A stretch of DNA of 64,000 bases from Paramecium octaurelia (GCA_905182995.1 CAJJDP010000026.1:519804-583803), one strand, 5' to 3'; positions 27,678 through 39,812 are shown, counted from the stretch's first letter. Notes: generated by a model not told the origin, from the letters alone. Numbers and translations are program-made.

Positions 27678-30431
27678 TCATTTATGTGCACTCGATCTAG
27701 ATTGTTAGTATTGTTTATAGCTCTCAATTGCTTAATCTACATTATACTGAGGAAAGTAATCGCTGAATTGATTACTCTTCTCAAAAGACTGATAAAATTC
27801 AAGATTAGGCATTTCCAAAGGGTTTCTCATAAATTATTTAGCTGTTTCTCCTGTAAACTTGGACGATTGAATACCATATCTGGATGGTTGCACTTCTTAT
27901 TGCTATTATACTTGATATTCCCCTTTCTCAGATTCAGAGATGCAAGAATTCGATTTCCTATCAGAACGAATAGTTTTGGTCTATTACTATTACGGTTGAG
28001 TCGTGTGATATTTTTAGTATTTTGAATGAGTATTTTAACTGCAATTATCCAATTGATTCTGTATTCGCTTCTAATGATAATAAACACTGTCTTGCAGCCT
28101 TGCTTTTTTTTTCATTTAAATACTAATCAATTCATCCTTCTCTTATTTAGAAATCATGTTATTAGGAGTATTTTTACTTCCATTGCTGCTGTAGGGTAAA
28201 GAAAACACATTGCCACTAGAATTTTTATCTGAAGACCCATTAAAATTCTTTCTGTTAATTGAAACGTCTTTAAATAATTAACCATACGAACTGTGGGATA
28301 TTCCACTTGGTGGTTATTAAATATACTGAACTGGACTAATATTCGGGATATCCATCAATTAATGTTATTGTTATTGTTATTATTGTTGTTACAGTGAGTG
28401 CAATGAGTCTCGCATTGAATATTACGATCCTCTCTTTGGAGTCTATTAGGATTATTATAGAGAAGGTTATCTTTCTGAATATGGATGACTCATTTCTCCT
28501 AAATATGGTTATTGGATACTGATGACCTCATCTTAGTATTTTTTGTTTTCATCAGTGTTATCTGACTCAAAGTTTTATTGTTAATATTAAAGTGCAGCCT
28601 CTTCAATTTTAAGGATATGAGATTTTAACCGATTTTATTTTTGTTTAGTTTTAGGTCTGAAATAATTTCTCCGAATTTATAAATCATTTGATTAGATGTA
28701 TTAAACCAAAATCTATTTTTTTGGAACATAATGTACATGATCACATTCATCGATATCATGAAATTTACCACATACATAGCAACACAACTAACATAAACTA
28801 TAAATTTCATAAAGCACTATTTAATCAACCATCATCTTGTATTTTTATCTCTCCTGATAATGAGATTTAATACAATCTAAAAATAATTCTAAATCTAATT
28901 GAGCAATTTAAGAATATCCTATAGAAGTTGCATTAATATTGGAGTATGTATTTTTGAAGAAAGCCTAATTATTAAAGATTGAATCCTTTCCAATTATCTT
29001 AATTTTGAAGTCTGGATTAGAAGCTCCTTCCTTCTTCTAAGATATTTGCACTTCCCCTGACAAGATCATGAACAAATGTTAGTTAGATGTTTATTACATC
29101 AACACTATTTGATTTGGTACGTAGGTGTACTCTTAAATCAAACTGCAAATTTATCTCAAAGTGCTTTCTGAAAACGAAGACTTAAATATAGGCATTTTTT
29201 AGAGCAAATGAAAGTAACGCTAAAATTTTACATCGACTACATATTTTTGTGGCAAATGAGATAAAAAATTCATATCCTCAGATTATTGAGAGTTCAATTT
29301 ATTAATGTAAGCCTTGATTTATTGCTTTGTATCATAGGATAATGATAGTTTATGCACATCTAGACTTTCCTTGAGAGTGAATCTAAAAATACAATAGCAA
29401 TAATATATTAGAATGAGCAATCTTATAAGGTAAGTTATTGCATTACTTTCATTCGACTTGTAGAACAGCACAATGAATTCGTCATAAAAGTTCACTTACC
29501 TATCATGATTAAATTAAAGAATAGTCAGTGCTATGAATTAGACAAAGTGAAATTCCAATATATAATATGTATATTAGATTATTTAGCCATATATTAATTC
29601 GAAACCTTTCACCAACTATCTTAACTTCCATAGTCTGATTATGTGCAAAAGCTATATGAAAGGCATCTCGTCAGATGACAATGCTAAAATTACAGGAATC
29701 GAGGTGATTATATCAAAAATTGATTACTTTTTGAAATAATTTTGTATTAATTTTTGAATGCTATTAATTATTTCACCATTTTCATATTATTCAAATATAA
29801 TTTGATTGAGTGCGTGTATTACTTAAAAGATAATTAATAAAATCTAATAAATATGTTATTCTTTAAAACTGTCTTGTAAATTAATCAACAATTAGGTAAT
29901 AAAGAAACATAAATACATACAATATATAATATTACTAGTATGATAATAGAGATTTTATTTCTTTGGATGGAAACAAGTTTTAAGAGAATTGCTCTGATCA
30001 AAAGCAGCGGCCTTATCGCATAAAATGTTGAGTTGAAACGATGGATGAGTACTTACAGTTTTTAGTGATATTAACCTACTCCATTGAACATCACTATAAG
30101 AATGCTAAGGTTTTTCATCAATTAATATGCTTTATTAACTTAAATTATTATTTTGAGCTTAATGTGCCCCCTTACAACGGTCACTAATTTGCACAGACTA
30201 CTCTATGTTACTAGGTTCCTCCTTAATTAGAAGCAAATCCTACATTTCACTTTAGGGCGGTCTGTCTGATGCAATCTACGGTGTTACACTGGTTGTTGGA
30301 GGTGATCGGAGCATTTCTTGAGCAGCATCAGATGGCTTTCTCACTTAAAGTTAATGTTAATTGACGACAGTCATTTTTTAAACTATTGGCTGTATTTAAG
30401 TATAGATTGAATCATCCATTGAAATTGACAT
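27678..30431 (-). CDS. Voltage-gated-like channel with C-terminal cNMP-binding domain, no K+ filter seen
   Basis: One uninterrupted frame of 917 residues. After a disordered N terminus come S1 (NIIYCMYLCFFITQLLINLQ), S2-S3 with the EAG/HCN-like pattern EQYENGEI...FDIITSIPVILAL, a positively charged S4-like helix (LLHIIRLWKLRQLVKGF), S5, a short pore region (FYDEFIVLFYKSNESNAI) and S6. A C-linker and cyclic-nucleotide-binding fold (LFMILSGEVQIS) follow, then a long Gln-rich tail. There is no TVGYG/GFG signature, and the cNMP pocket lacks FGE and its Arg (SIFNNQAFFKN). It is likely a plasma or ciliary membrane protein; conduction and ligand binding are uncertain. Confidence 0.8.
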
Positions 30432-32052
30432 AGATCTTGAGGAAGAACCCTATTACGCATTTATTTGAGGCTACACAAGCATAATATTAGTTTATTTAAA
30501 TAACTACTCAATATAATATATTTTAATAATAAACTTTTGTATAGCTAGATTAAATACTATTAAAACAGTTAATTAAAAGTCTATTGATAAGAGCTTAATA
30601 TAAAAATGTATATGAAATAATATTTGGTCAAATCTATAGATTAATTTTAAGCAAAGTAATCTGTCATTATTAGCTGAATAATGTTTAAATTCATTTTCAT
30701 ATGAATTTGTAAATGCATTTCTTAATTAAAATATCAGAAAAGAAAGTTGTCAATCAAAATCTGAAATACGCTTTAAGGAATTATTTTAAAATAAAGAGAA
30801 ATTAATAATAACCAAAAATTCATTTTAAAAATCTATATTTATTCTTTCAATTCTAAAAACACAACTTATATTTAATTTGAGTTCAAATGTTAAATGAAGC
30901 AATTATTGTTTTACAAAAAATAATACAATATTTTCTTTAGAAAACTACATGTAATTCATTATCAATTCATATAAAAAAAATAAACTTATAAATGTACAGA
31001 AAAAGAACAACATGGTTTTTTCAGTTATACATGTTGGATTCTAAATGAAATCTAAGAATTCGTAGTTAGATAGAATAAATGCTTAAGAATGGAAAATAAA
31101 TTTTTAAGATTAATGATTTACAGAAAAACAACTATAAATTTAAAATCTGGATGTAAGTAATTATTAACCCACTTAGTTTACTTTAGGAATAAATACTGAA
31201 TGCTGAGCTACCAATGTCGATTTATTCAAAATATTGAGAAATCATTTTGATCAAAAACGAAACAATAAGTGACATTCAAAACTATATTGGAATAAAAACA
31301 TTTCAAAATTTTCAAATCTTTATATAAGTTAGAAACAAATTTAATGCTTAAAATTTATTAATTCAAACGAGTATGAGGCTCTAAGAATACAATAGGGTTT
31401 TCAAAATAAATCAAGATATTTTTCCTAATAAACACTCCGTTATGCCTCCATAATATATTTAAGAGTATTCAAAAATTATTATAATTTTCATAACTTAGAT
31501 TACAATAATGTATGTAATTAATATCACTAAATGATAATTAGAACTTGGACATATATAAAATTTGATTGATTTCAATTATTTATGAATTATATTTAAAAGT
31601 ACAGATCTTAGATGATTCATTTTAATTCGAATAAAGGTTCAAATTAAGTGATTAATAAGGAGGAGATTGCTATTTTATCGATCAAATAATAATGAGAACT
31701 AATTTAATGGAATCGAAGAAATACTTGTTTTCATAACAATTTTAATTTTATTATAAATCACAAATTATAAAACATAAGACGCCCAATTTTTAAAGATTTC
31801 ATATTTTTTAATATTAATTAGGTTTTTGTAGAAAATCCTCATCTAAGTCATAAAAATCTGTTGCTTTGAATACTATGCGATAAAAGAACTGTGATTAAAA
31901 ACATGAAATAATTGGTTCAGTATGAAAGTTAGAATTGTCGATAATAACAAAAAAGAAATCAGAGGTTCTATAGGACTTGTTTCTCATAAGTCAGTTCTTC
32001 TTGAAATTTAGATTAGAATAATATTGTATAGAAATAAATTACGAAAGTTGAA
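30432..32052. other. 1.6-kb AT-rich stretch without a confident gene
   Basis: Short protein-like fragments occur on the plus strand around 31010-31190 (CWILNEIQEFVVRQNKC, NKFLRLMIYRKTTINLK) with an intron-like GTAAGTAATT...CACTTAG, but nearby frames compete and no complete gene can be built. This may be a decayed gene or spacer. It is the longest apparently gene-free block in the window. Confidence 0.45.
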
Positions 32053-32505
32053 TCATGATAGTTTTCTTTAGGTTGAAAGAATCTTTTGGACTGAAACAAT
32101 AGCATCTTATCTGAAGTAGAGATTGACGTCCATCAAATTATCAGGAAGGCTTTCTTCTTCTTCAAAGCTGTAAGCATCTTCATCTAATTGAAATGACTGA
32201 ATCCTTTTTCTTTGAGCTAATTTTTAATTGACATTTTAAGCATTGGATAATCTGTCAATCATCTTATTTTTCTTGTATATTGAATTGGTAGTATAGTAAC
32301 GAGGTTGTGTTTCAAAAATAGGTTTGGGATCATAATCTGAATTGAAGACACTCTTGCTACTATCAAGACTTTCTGATTCAAATTGATTGGTTTTCTTTTA
32401 AATTGTATATTTGTTGACCTACATCTATATAGATTTGACTTTTTAGATTGAGGGCTCTTCTTCTAAAAAAGTCTAAAAGTAACTCTCTTAAATTTTATTA
32501 ATCAT
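32053..32505 (-). CDS. Hypothetical acidic, disordered protein
   Basis: Single exon of 150 residues starting MINKIQESYFQTFLEEEPSI. It is rich in Ser, Asp, Glu and Gln, with short basic patches (KKNKMIDR, QKLAQRKRIQSF) and an acidic run SFEEEESLPDN. No domain was recognised. It is divergent from the TLDc gene. Confidence 0.6.
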
Positions 32506-32755
32506 TAAAACTAATATTGAACATAATATTTGAGAGTGATTATTGAGAGAATAAAAGTAAAATAATGAAATGTTTTTATATACAACTCTTAAATAAGAGC
32601 CATACTCTGATTTTGTGTGTTTTACAGTGGAATTTCTTGTGTATTTGCAATTTGTTGGATCTATTTTTCAAAGTTACTTGCCTAATTTAAGAGGAGTTGT
32701 GAAAAATTTAAAGAATTTAACAAAATAAGACTTGTGTTTTATAATTGAATTAAAA

Positions 32756-34395
32756 ATGGAATAAAGATAATTTAGCTTATGCTAAGACACTTAGAATTAG
32801 GAGAAATATCTTTGTCTGAATAAGGAATGTTATACATCGAAGAAGAAGCAGTTGCATTGTCATGAGTGTTTAGTGAAATTACATAAGACAGATAAAAATA
32901 GCATTAAACATTATGAGGAATTCGTGACTTTTGATTCTATTGTCAATGATCTCATAAGAAGAAGCAACAAGAAGCTTGAACTGTATAATCAGATGATAAT
33001 TGATGCGCATCAATTCAAAAAAGACAAATTCAAAGAGTTGTGCACTTTAAGTAAACATTAACAAACTTAAATTAGAATCATTTTCTAGCAAGAGTTCGGA
33101 GTTTCAGAATCAAGTATTCAAGAAGATTGAATAATAAGTTGAGGAAGGCCCAAAACAATTGAATGGCTTGGTCTCATTGATTAGATAAGGATTGCAATTT
33201 CAGAAAGAGAAATTTCAATTTCATATAGAGCAGTACTTATCGAATGATACAAAATTTGAAGATTCCCTGAAACAAGTATTTGAAGAGATCAAGAGGAATA
33301 TTGAAACTTATATAGCTTCAATAGAATTACAGGATTCTCAAACAATTAAGTAAAATGTGATAGTGAATACAGGAAGAAGACAATCCAATAATTATAGAAA
33401 AAAATTGCTGATTTAGAAGGAGTGAAGACAATGCCCAAAACTGATTACCTTCCTACAAAAATAACTACTCTTATCATCATCATTCCAGTGCTATATTTAA
33501 TTTATACTACTCAACAGCTGGACAACTAACTGTTAAAGTAACATGTGTAATCTATAATAGACTCCAAAATAAGTTAGATTAACAATCCTTATCTATTTTA
33601 GAGTTACAAAAGTAGTTTATATCGTAAGTTAAGGAATTATAGAAGGAATAAAATAAACAAATAGAAACACTGCTTAAATAGTCTAATGAATCACTTTAAG
33701 GTGGTAATGATCTCAAGGAAATCTTAATAAACAACGATTCTAAATTAGCACTTAAAGTAATACAATTATAAAAGAAAACAGATGAAGAATTTAATAAAAC
33801 TAAAAATATCCTTTAGGACTTAATATCTAAGAACTCATAAAGATTGACTCTGGATATGAAACCTAATGTGGAGCCAATTTTATTTAATGAGCAATCAGAA
33901 CTTCTGGAAATGGATTACATTATAAATCGCCTAATTATTGGATAGTAATTGAATTTCACTAAAGCTGAATTAATTTACAAGAGTAAAAGAGACGGACTTT
34001 CGATAAATGCATTCTGGTAAAGTCTGAAGAAGTATGGCTCTACCTTGTTAATTGCCAGATTTCATAACAATCAAATAGTTGGGGCACTCACTTTGCCTCC
34101 TTACATCCCATCACTTTATGGAGATTATATGGTTGATGTTGCCAAAAAGTCATTCCTATTCTCATATACAAAGAATCACATTTATCAAATAAGAGATCAT
34201 AGATTTACTTTATATTCTAAACATCTGGTGGGACCACAATTTGGCTAAGGCCCTGATCTAAGTTTATAGGGATCCACATTTGATCAATGTTCAAGTAATA
34301 TTGGGTACGCTTATGAATTTGCTTAAGAGAAGGGCGAGTCCATCATGGATGGATCACCTTTGATAATAGAAATGGAAGTATTCTTATTGAATTGA
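32756..34395 (+). CDS. TLDc-domain protein with zinc-finger-like N terminus, coiled coil and one membrane helix
   Basis: Introns at 33051-33075, 33350-33372 and 33538-33560 give 522 residues. The N terminus has CxxHxxC-type spacings (CLNKECYTSKKKQLHCHEC). A coiled coil, one hydrophobic helix (ITTLIIIIPVLYLIY) and a second coiled coil follow. The C-terminal 170 residues are a TLDc domain: LIYKSKRDGLSINAFW, STLLIARFHNNQIVGALT, FLFSY and a final strand LIIEMEVFLLN. TLDc proteins are linked to oxidative-stress resistance and V-ATPase regulation in other eukaryotes. Such TLDc fusions are numerous in ciliates. The end is convergent with the dynactin gene. Confidence 0.85.
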
Positions 34396-34458
34396 TTGAC
34401 ATGCTCAGTGTTTTAATTTGTGTTTAAATTACATTAAATCAAGCATGGTATTAATATA

Positions 34459-34934
34459 TCACTTCTTTGATCCTATCTAAAACAGAGCAGCACATAATTC
34501 TGAAATTTCTTCTTTATGTTAAGATGAATCATACGGAGGCACTTTTAAACAATTAAATGGGTAATATACTCTAGAGAAATTAGGGAGGTTCTGTTTAGGT
34601 GGAATTCTTGAATTGATGCCAAATCTGCAATTATTTTCAATTGTACAGTCACTTTCAATTATGCCTATCGAAAAGTTGTACATCTCATTTCAAATACATT
34701 ACAATCTCCAATATTGGTATTCTCAACTTTGCATCCAATTTCGAAAACATTATAAGATCCAATGACCATTTTCTTAATGTGATTATTTCGAATGAAGCAT
34801 CCTTCTTCTATGATTGTGTAATCGCCAATGATGATTTCACCAATTTCTGATATGATTTGCACTCCCAAAGCTATACAACAGCCTTTGCCCACTTTTACAT
34901 TATCCTTATTGATTTGACTGAGTATAAGAGACAT
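34459..34934 (-). CDS. DCTN6: Dynactin subunit 6 (p27)
   Basis: 152 residues after removing a 17-nt intron (34665-34681), which restores the conserved run CNVFEMRCIIESDC. The hexapeptide repeats of a left-handed beta helix are clear (VKVGKGCCIALGVQII, EIIIGDYTIIEEGCFI) and the family signature MVIGSYNVFEIGC is intact. DCTN6 caps the pointed end of dynactin, the activator of cytoplasmic dynein. The upstream sequence stays open in the same frame for about 35 codons (SFHYAYQQLKSFIMFHQ) behind a possible 32-nt intron, so a longer N terminus or a separate small exon is possible. Confidence 0.85.
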
Positions 34935-35206
34935 TTAATTATAATTTAATTTATGAATTACATTTTAGTGGAACATGATGAAAGACTTTAATTGTTGATA
35001 AGCATAGTGAAAAGAATTAGATCCAATACTGTTGTAGTCTTCTCTGAAAATTAAATTAATGTAATTATATTCCACTATTTAGTTTTTGCAAGAGTTGTCT
35101 ATTTTGATGGGAATAAAAACAGATTTCAGAACATAGTATACTCCAAGAATTTAAACACATCATATTTTATTTAAAAACCTTTCGGGATTTCAATTAAAAT
35201 ACTAAA

Positions 35207-35893
35207 ATGTCAGATGAATGATAATAACAACCAGCTAATTAAACATTATAAATTTATTATGATCCTCCTTTGTAAGAAGTTAAGAGCGGCTTGATATTTG
35301 TTCTTCCTGAAGAGAAGATATAAATATTATTGTTGAATTAATAGTACCTAAAATGTGCAGAAAGCAAATTAGAAAAAATAAATTAGAATAATTTGCAACT
35401 TAAGATGTTATGAAATTAGTATCTAGCAATTATAATCTTAATTGTTTAGCTGAAAAGGTTTATAAGGATTTTATCTATGTACATTATTCTATTGAGATTA
35501 GACATATCAACACAAATTAGATCAAAATGATTATGATGTGTTAAAATTGAATCCCATGAGATTGTGTAAATCTTTTGGATTTGATGTGACTCCAAAATTC
35601 AAAATTGAATAGTAAATTTAATAGCCTATGAATATTCTAGATTTCAGATTAAAATCAAGTAAGGAATACCCACAAAAATAAATTAAGACTAGTAAGACCA
35701 GTTAGACTAAGTCAAAAAATATAAAAAAAGATTCTAAAGGTAGTTAATTCAAAAAAACAAAAAAACTGATTATGTATATATATGGATGTTTGTAAAAAGT
35801 ATTTACAAAATTTTACATACATCTTAGTCATTAAGGTCCATTACTAATAGATCTTTTAATTGCTGTTATTGGTCTAAATTATTGTAATTTTGA
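35207..35893 (+). CDS. Hypothetical basic protein with in-frame TGA at codon 5
   Basis: Introns at 35344-35360 (17 nt), 35479-35501 (23 nt) and probably 35799-35827 (29 nt) connect frames reading KSGLIFVLPEEKIQILLLNQ, VMKLVSSNYNLNCLAEKVYK and LDQNDYDVLKLNPMRLCKSF, ending in a Lys/Ser/Thr-rich tail. The ATG is in the correct frame, but codon 5 is TGA (MSDE-stop-QQQPANQ), the normal stop. This may be a sequence error near a contig end, a nonsense change or a missed start. The 3' end overlaps the convergent gene. No family was recognised. Confidence 0.5.
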
Positions 35894-36734
35894 AGGGCTT
35901 GTAAATAATTTTGGAGCTGCTGATTATAATCTACTTGCAGCTGATTGTAACCTACTTGCTGCACTAAATAATCGAGATCCTTTGACAAAGGTGGTTGTTG
36001 AAGGATATGATTCAATATCTGAAACAAATCTTTGATAGGCAGTTTCATTGAATTGACTGATAATTTTCAAAGACTTTTTATGTGTAAAATGATTTTTGGG
36101 TAGATACTTTTCTAATTGCAATCCCTTCATGATGGGCAAATCATGATTAGTTTGCTTAGCTTAAATCAACACCTTCCTCAATAAATGATTTTGCTTAAAA
36201 TTCAATTTAATTTGGTGATTGAATTATTTGTATGATTCAAGCAATTTATCCTCTTTAGTTTCTTTGTAATCATCTTCAGGATTAGAAGTGTTCTACTTTG
36301 CATATTTCAACAATTTGGAAGCTGAGAGATAGTTGTGATATGTCTTAGGAATGTCATACTTGAATTCAGAGTAATCAATAGGGATGATCACTTCTTTTTT
36401 GCATTGCTACTTTCTTGCCTTCCAAAACTAGGCTTTGATGTGATAATTCGAACAAAAAGTTTCATATAAACCACTGGAATTTAAGAGAATCTTCACTTGA
36501 TGATATCCTATCCTGTAATAGGAGATATGCTATGTAACCACAGCTTTGTGTTATCTAAATTCATATCCTTCCACCAATTCCATTTCTCCAAAAACACTTT
36601 TAGGTCCCAATAATTACAATTCAATTTCTTCTTGTACCAATTTGACTTCCCCCTACACTACTAAGTAGAATGAATCGGCTGGTTGTTTCTCCTGGTATAG
36701 AACTGTATTGTTGGTCGCTTATTCTTATTTGAAT
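35828..36734 (-). pseudogene. Truncated duplicate of the cNMP-binding-like gene (likely assembly copy)
   Basis: Identical to the 3' 907 bp of the complete gene at 37217-38685. It lacks the start and the first cNMP-binding-like domain because the copy begins at the N. If the duplication is an artefact, this feature does not exist in the cell. Confidence 0.8.
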
Positions 36735-36735
36735 N

Positions 36736-37282
36736 CCTAAAATGTGCAGAAAGCAAATTAGAAAAAATAAATTAGAATAATTTGCAACTTAAGATGTTAT
36801 GAAATTAGTATCTAGCAATTATAATCTTAATTGTTTAGCTGAAAAGGTTTATAAGGATTTTATCTATGTACATTATTCTATTGAGATTAGACATATCAAC
36901 ACAAATTAGATCAAAATGATTATGATGTGTTAAAATTGAATCCCATGAGATTGTGTAAATCTTTTGGATTTGATGTGACTCCAAAATTCAAAATTGAATA
37001 GTAAATTTAATAGCCTATGAATATTCTAGATTTCAGATTAAAATCAAGTAAGGAATACCCACAAAAATAAATTAAGACTAGTAAGACCAGTTAGACTAAG
37101 TCAAAAAATATAAAAAAAGATTCTAAAGGTAGTTAATTCAAAAAAACAAAAAAACTGATTATGTATATATATGGATGTTTGTAAAAAGTATTTACAAAAT
37201 TTTACATACATCTTAGTCATTAAGGTCCATTACTAATAGATCTTTTAATTGCTGTTATTGGTCTAAATTATTGTAATTTTGA
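36736..37282 (+). pseudogene. Truncated duplicate of the plus-strand hypothetical gene (likely assembly copy)
   Basis: Repeats exons 2 to the end of the gene starting at 35207, but without its first exon. The copy starts three bases inside intron 1, immediately after the N. It has no start codon or promoter of its own. Confidence 0.75.
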
Positions 37283-38685
37283 AGGGCTTGTAAATAATTT
37301 TGGAGCTGCTGATTATAATCTACTTGCAGCTGATTGTAACCTACTTGCTGCACTAAATAATCGAGATCCTTTGACAAAGGTGGTTGTTGAAGGATATGAT
37401 TCAATATCTGAAACAAATCTTTGATAGGCAGTTTCATTGAATTGACTGATAATTTTCAAAGACTTTTTATGTGTAAAATGATTTTTGGGTAGATACTTTT
37501 CTAATTGCAATCCCTTCATGATGGGCAAATCATGATTAGTTTGCTTAGCTTAAATCAACACCTTCCTCAATAAATGATTTTGCTTAAAATTCAATTTAAT
37601 TTGGTGATTGAATTATTTGTATGATTCAAGCAATTTATCCTCTTTAGTTTCTTTGTAATCATCTTCAGGATTAGAAGTGTTCTACTTTGCATATTTCAAC
37701 AATTTGGAAGCTGAGAGATAGTTGTGATATGTCTTAGGAATGTCATACTTGAATTCAGAGTAATCAATAGGGATGATCACTTCTTTTTTGCATTGCTACT
37801 TTCTTGCCTTCCAAAACTAGGCTTTGATGTGATAATTCGAACAAAAAGTTTCATATAAACCACTGGAATTTAAGAGAATCTTCACTTGATGATATCCTAT
37901 CCTGTAATAGGAGATATGCTATGTAACCACAGCTTTGTGTTATCTAAATTCATATCCTTCCACCAATTCCATTTCTCCAAAAACACTTTTAGGTCCCAAT
38001 AATTACAATTCAATTTCTTCTTGTACCAATTTGACTTCCCCCTACACTACTAAGTAGAATGAATCGGCTGGTTGTTTCTCCTGGTATAGAACTGTATTGT
38101 TGGTCGCTTATTCTTATTTGAATTAATCCAATTGATTTTTTAGTCTTTGAATGCTTATTTTGCTGAAAACTGAATATTGCTATATAAGGTGCAATTTCTG
38201 AGCCATGAGATTTTCATGGTATTCCCTGATAAGGTCATTGTACCCCTCATTACTTAAAACGAGAACCCAAGAATCCCTTAAAACCTAGCCGACTTCATTT
38301 ATGGTGTCTGTCTACACAAAGGTTCTTTGGCCTATTTGGATTTCTCCACTCAACATGATCTGAAATTAAGAATCACATTAACTATTAGCTGGTAGGAATT
38401 TTAATGATAATTAATGAATGATCTTCTCAACCAATCTCATCGACATGCCTTCAGTTATTTCCTTAAGATATGGTATGTGCTATAAGAATTTCTTCAATTA
38501 CTCAACATCTGCATAGTGTTTATGAGGTCTTGCTAAAAGAGATCGAAAGTACTGCAATATGGGTGTTGAAATACATCAAAATTCTATAGTATTGAGTAAT
38601 TAGTGGATTCCAATTTCCGTTTCATTTGACGATCCAATTCCAAAGCTCCCAACATCTTCACTTTTTGCTTGATTGCCTTCTTCAT
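37217..38685 (-). CDS. Soluble protein with two cyclic-nucleotide-binding-like domains
   Basis: One 20-nt intron gives 482 residues starting MKKAIKQKVKMLGALELDRQ. Two tandem CNB-like folds are visible. The first is QIMLSGEIQIGQRTF. The second is SFYLVVQGEVKLVQEEIELQ, with a binding-cassette-like VFGEMELVEGYEFRQHKAVV that keeps FGE and an Arg. Tandem CNB domains recall PKA regulatory subunits, but I see no N-terminal dimerisation helix or inhibitor motif, and the first pocket is eroded. The tail is Ser/Ala-rich. The divergent neighbour starts 15 bp away. Confidence 0.75.
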
Positions 38686-38700
38686 TATTATTAATTTATT

Positions 38701-39648
38701 ATGAATAATTACAATAAATCAGCCAAGCAGAGAATAGAAATAGACATTCTCAAATAATATTATTCGGAATCCTAAGCCTAATTCACTCGAGACTTGGATG
38801 CGATGCAATTGATGTTAAATAAATCGGAGAGAGAAAAACAAGAGGCATCCAAGAGGATTCAATTAATAAGTCGCAACTTCACTTCATCTAACGATTATCA
38901 AATAACTTAGGAGAACAACACATTATTTAAAACAGCTAAATATGCATTAACTGGCTATGAGCCCTAATCGTTAAATTAAGAATCCTCATACTATTTTTAA
39001 TAAGAACTGCCATACACCACCACGAAAGTGCACGAAACGAAGAAGGAACCTACTGTCTAAACTGTAATAGTCAAAAATTCAAAAGGGTTGCAAGATGAAT
39101 CAAAAATCTATTTCCAGGAGGAGAACAATATGCACTCCCAGAGCATCATCAACATAATGAATGATCTGGATTATCATAGAAGAGTGCATACCGGTCAAGA
39201 TAGGGTTTCTGAGATGGAATCAATTAAGCCTAAGCCTTATAAGACTGAAGGTTAATCAGCGTCGGTTTCGTTTACTAGAGAGTTATAAAAGAATGAACCA
39301 TTACTATTGGAATAATAATATGAGCCAATCCATCATATTGAGTTTAATAGGCAGGAATAGATGTAGGAAGATAAGATTGATCTCTAAATCGATGATTTAT
39401 TGGAGGAAATTTAGGGATTGGTTGGTAATGCATCTAAGAATCCAGAATAAACATTGGTGTCTTCTAAATTGAAAGAGCAGACTGAGAGAAACAAAATAGC
39501 ATTGGTTGTAGATAGAGGAGAGAATTTCCAGCCAGTTACTTTAGTGAATACTCAGATCATTTTGCAAGATTCCAAAGTTCTGAACAGTAGAGTGAAAGAT
39601 GAGAACTTGGAAAATCTAGATAAATTGATCTCAGAATTATGTAGTTGA
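38701..39648 (+). CDS. Hypothetical acidic/Gln-rich coiled protein
   Basis: Single exon of 315 residues starting MNNYNKSAKQRIEIDILKQY. It is mostly charged and disordered, with helical stretches (MQLMLNKSEREKQEASKR; ENLENLDKLISELCS). No domain was recognised. The start codon lies only 15 bp from that of the divergent cNMP-binding-like gene, so promoter elements of each must lie within the other transcript or its coding region. Confidence 0.65.
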
Positions 39649-39812
39649 TTATAATTTGCAATTTAAATATTTTAATTCTTTCATTAATAGTCTATAATAT
39701 ATATTTAATAAAGAATTCACTTTTTTACCAGATTTTATCAGAAATTTCTGGCTTAAATAGCGCATTTTAGTATCATTTGATTTTCAATAATTAAAATAAA
39801 AAATAACAAATA

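Larger units (their letters stand above)
35347..38123 (+). repeat. Exact direct duplication of 1,388 bp around a single N (probable assembly artefact)
   Basis: Sequence 35347-36734 recurs at 36736-38123 with an offset of 1,389; I saw no mismatch. The copies are separated only by the N at 36735. The left boundary falls inside an intron and the right inside a coding exon. This is what is expected if two contigs with overlapping ends were scaffolded without merging. Downstream annotations should probably treat it as one copy. Confidence 0.9.

Noticed and set aside
27684..28025. 113-residue plus-strand hydrophobic ORF
   Set aside because: It is the shadow of the channel-like gene's Gln-rich C terminus on the minus strand.
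28158..28500. Plus-strand signal-peptide protein with an in-frame TGA, resembling a selenoprotein
   Set aside because: The reading is antisense to an uninterrupted 917-codon minus-strand frame coding for the CNBD channel-like protein and its Gln-rich tail.
36735..36735. Recent tandem duplication of two genes
   Set aside because: Complete identity, a single intervening N and boundaries cutting genes point to assembly, not evolution.
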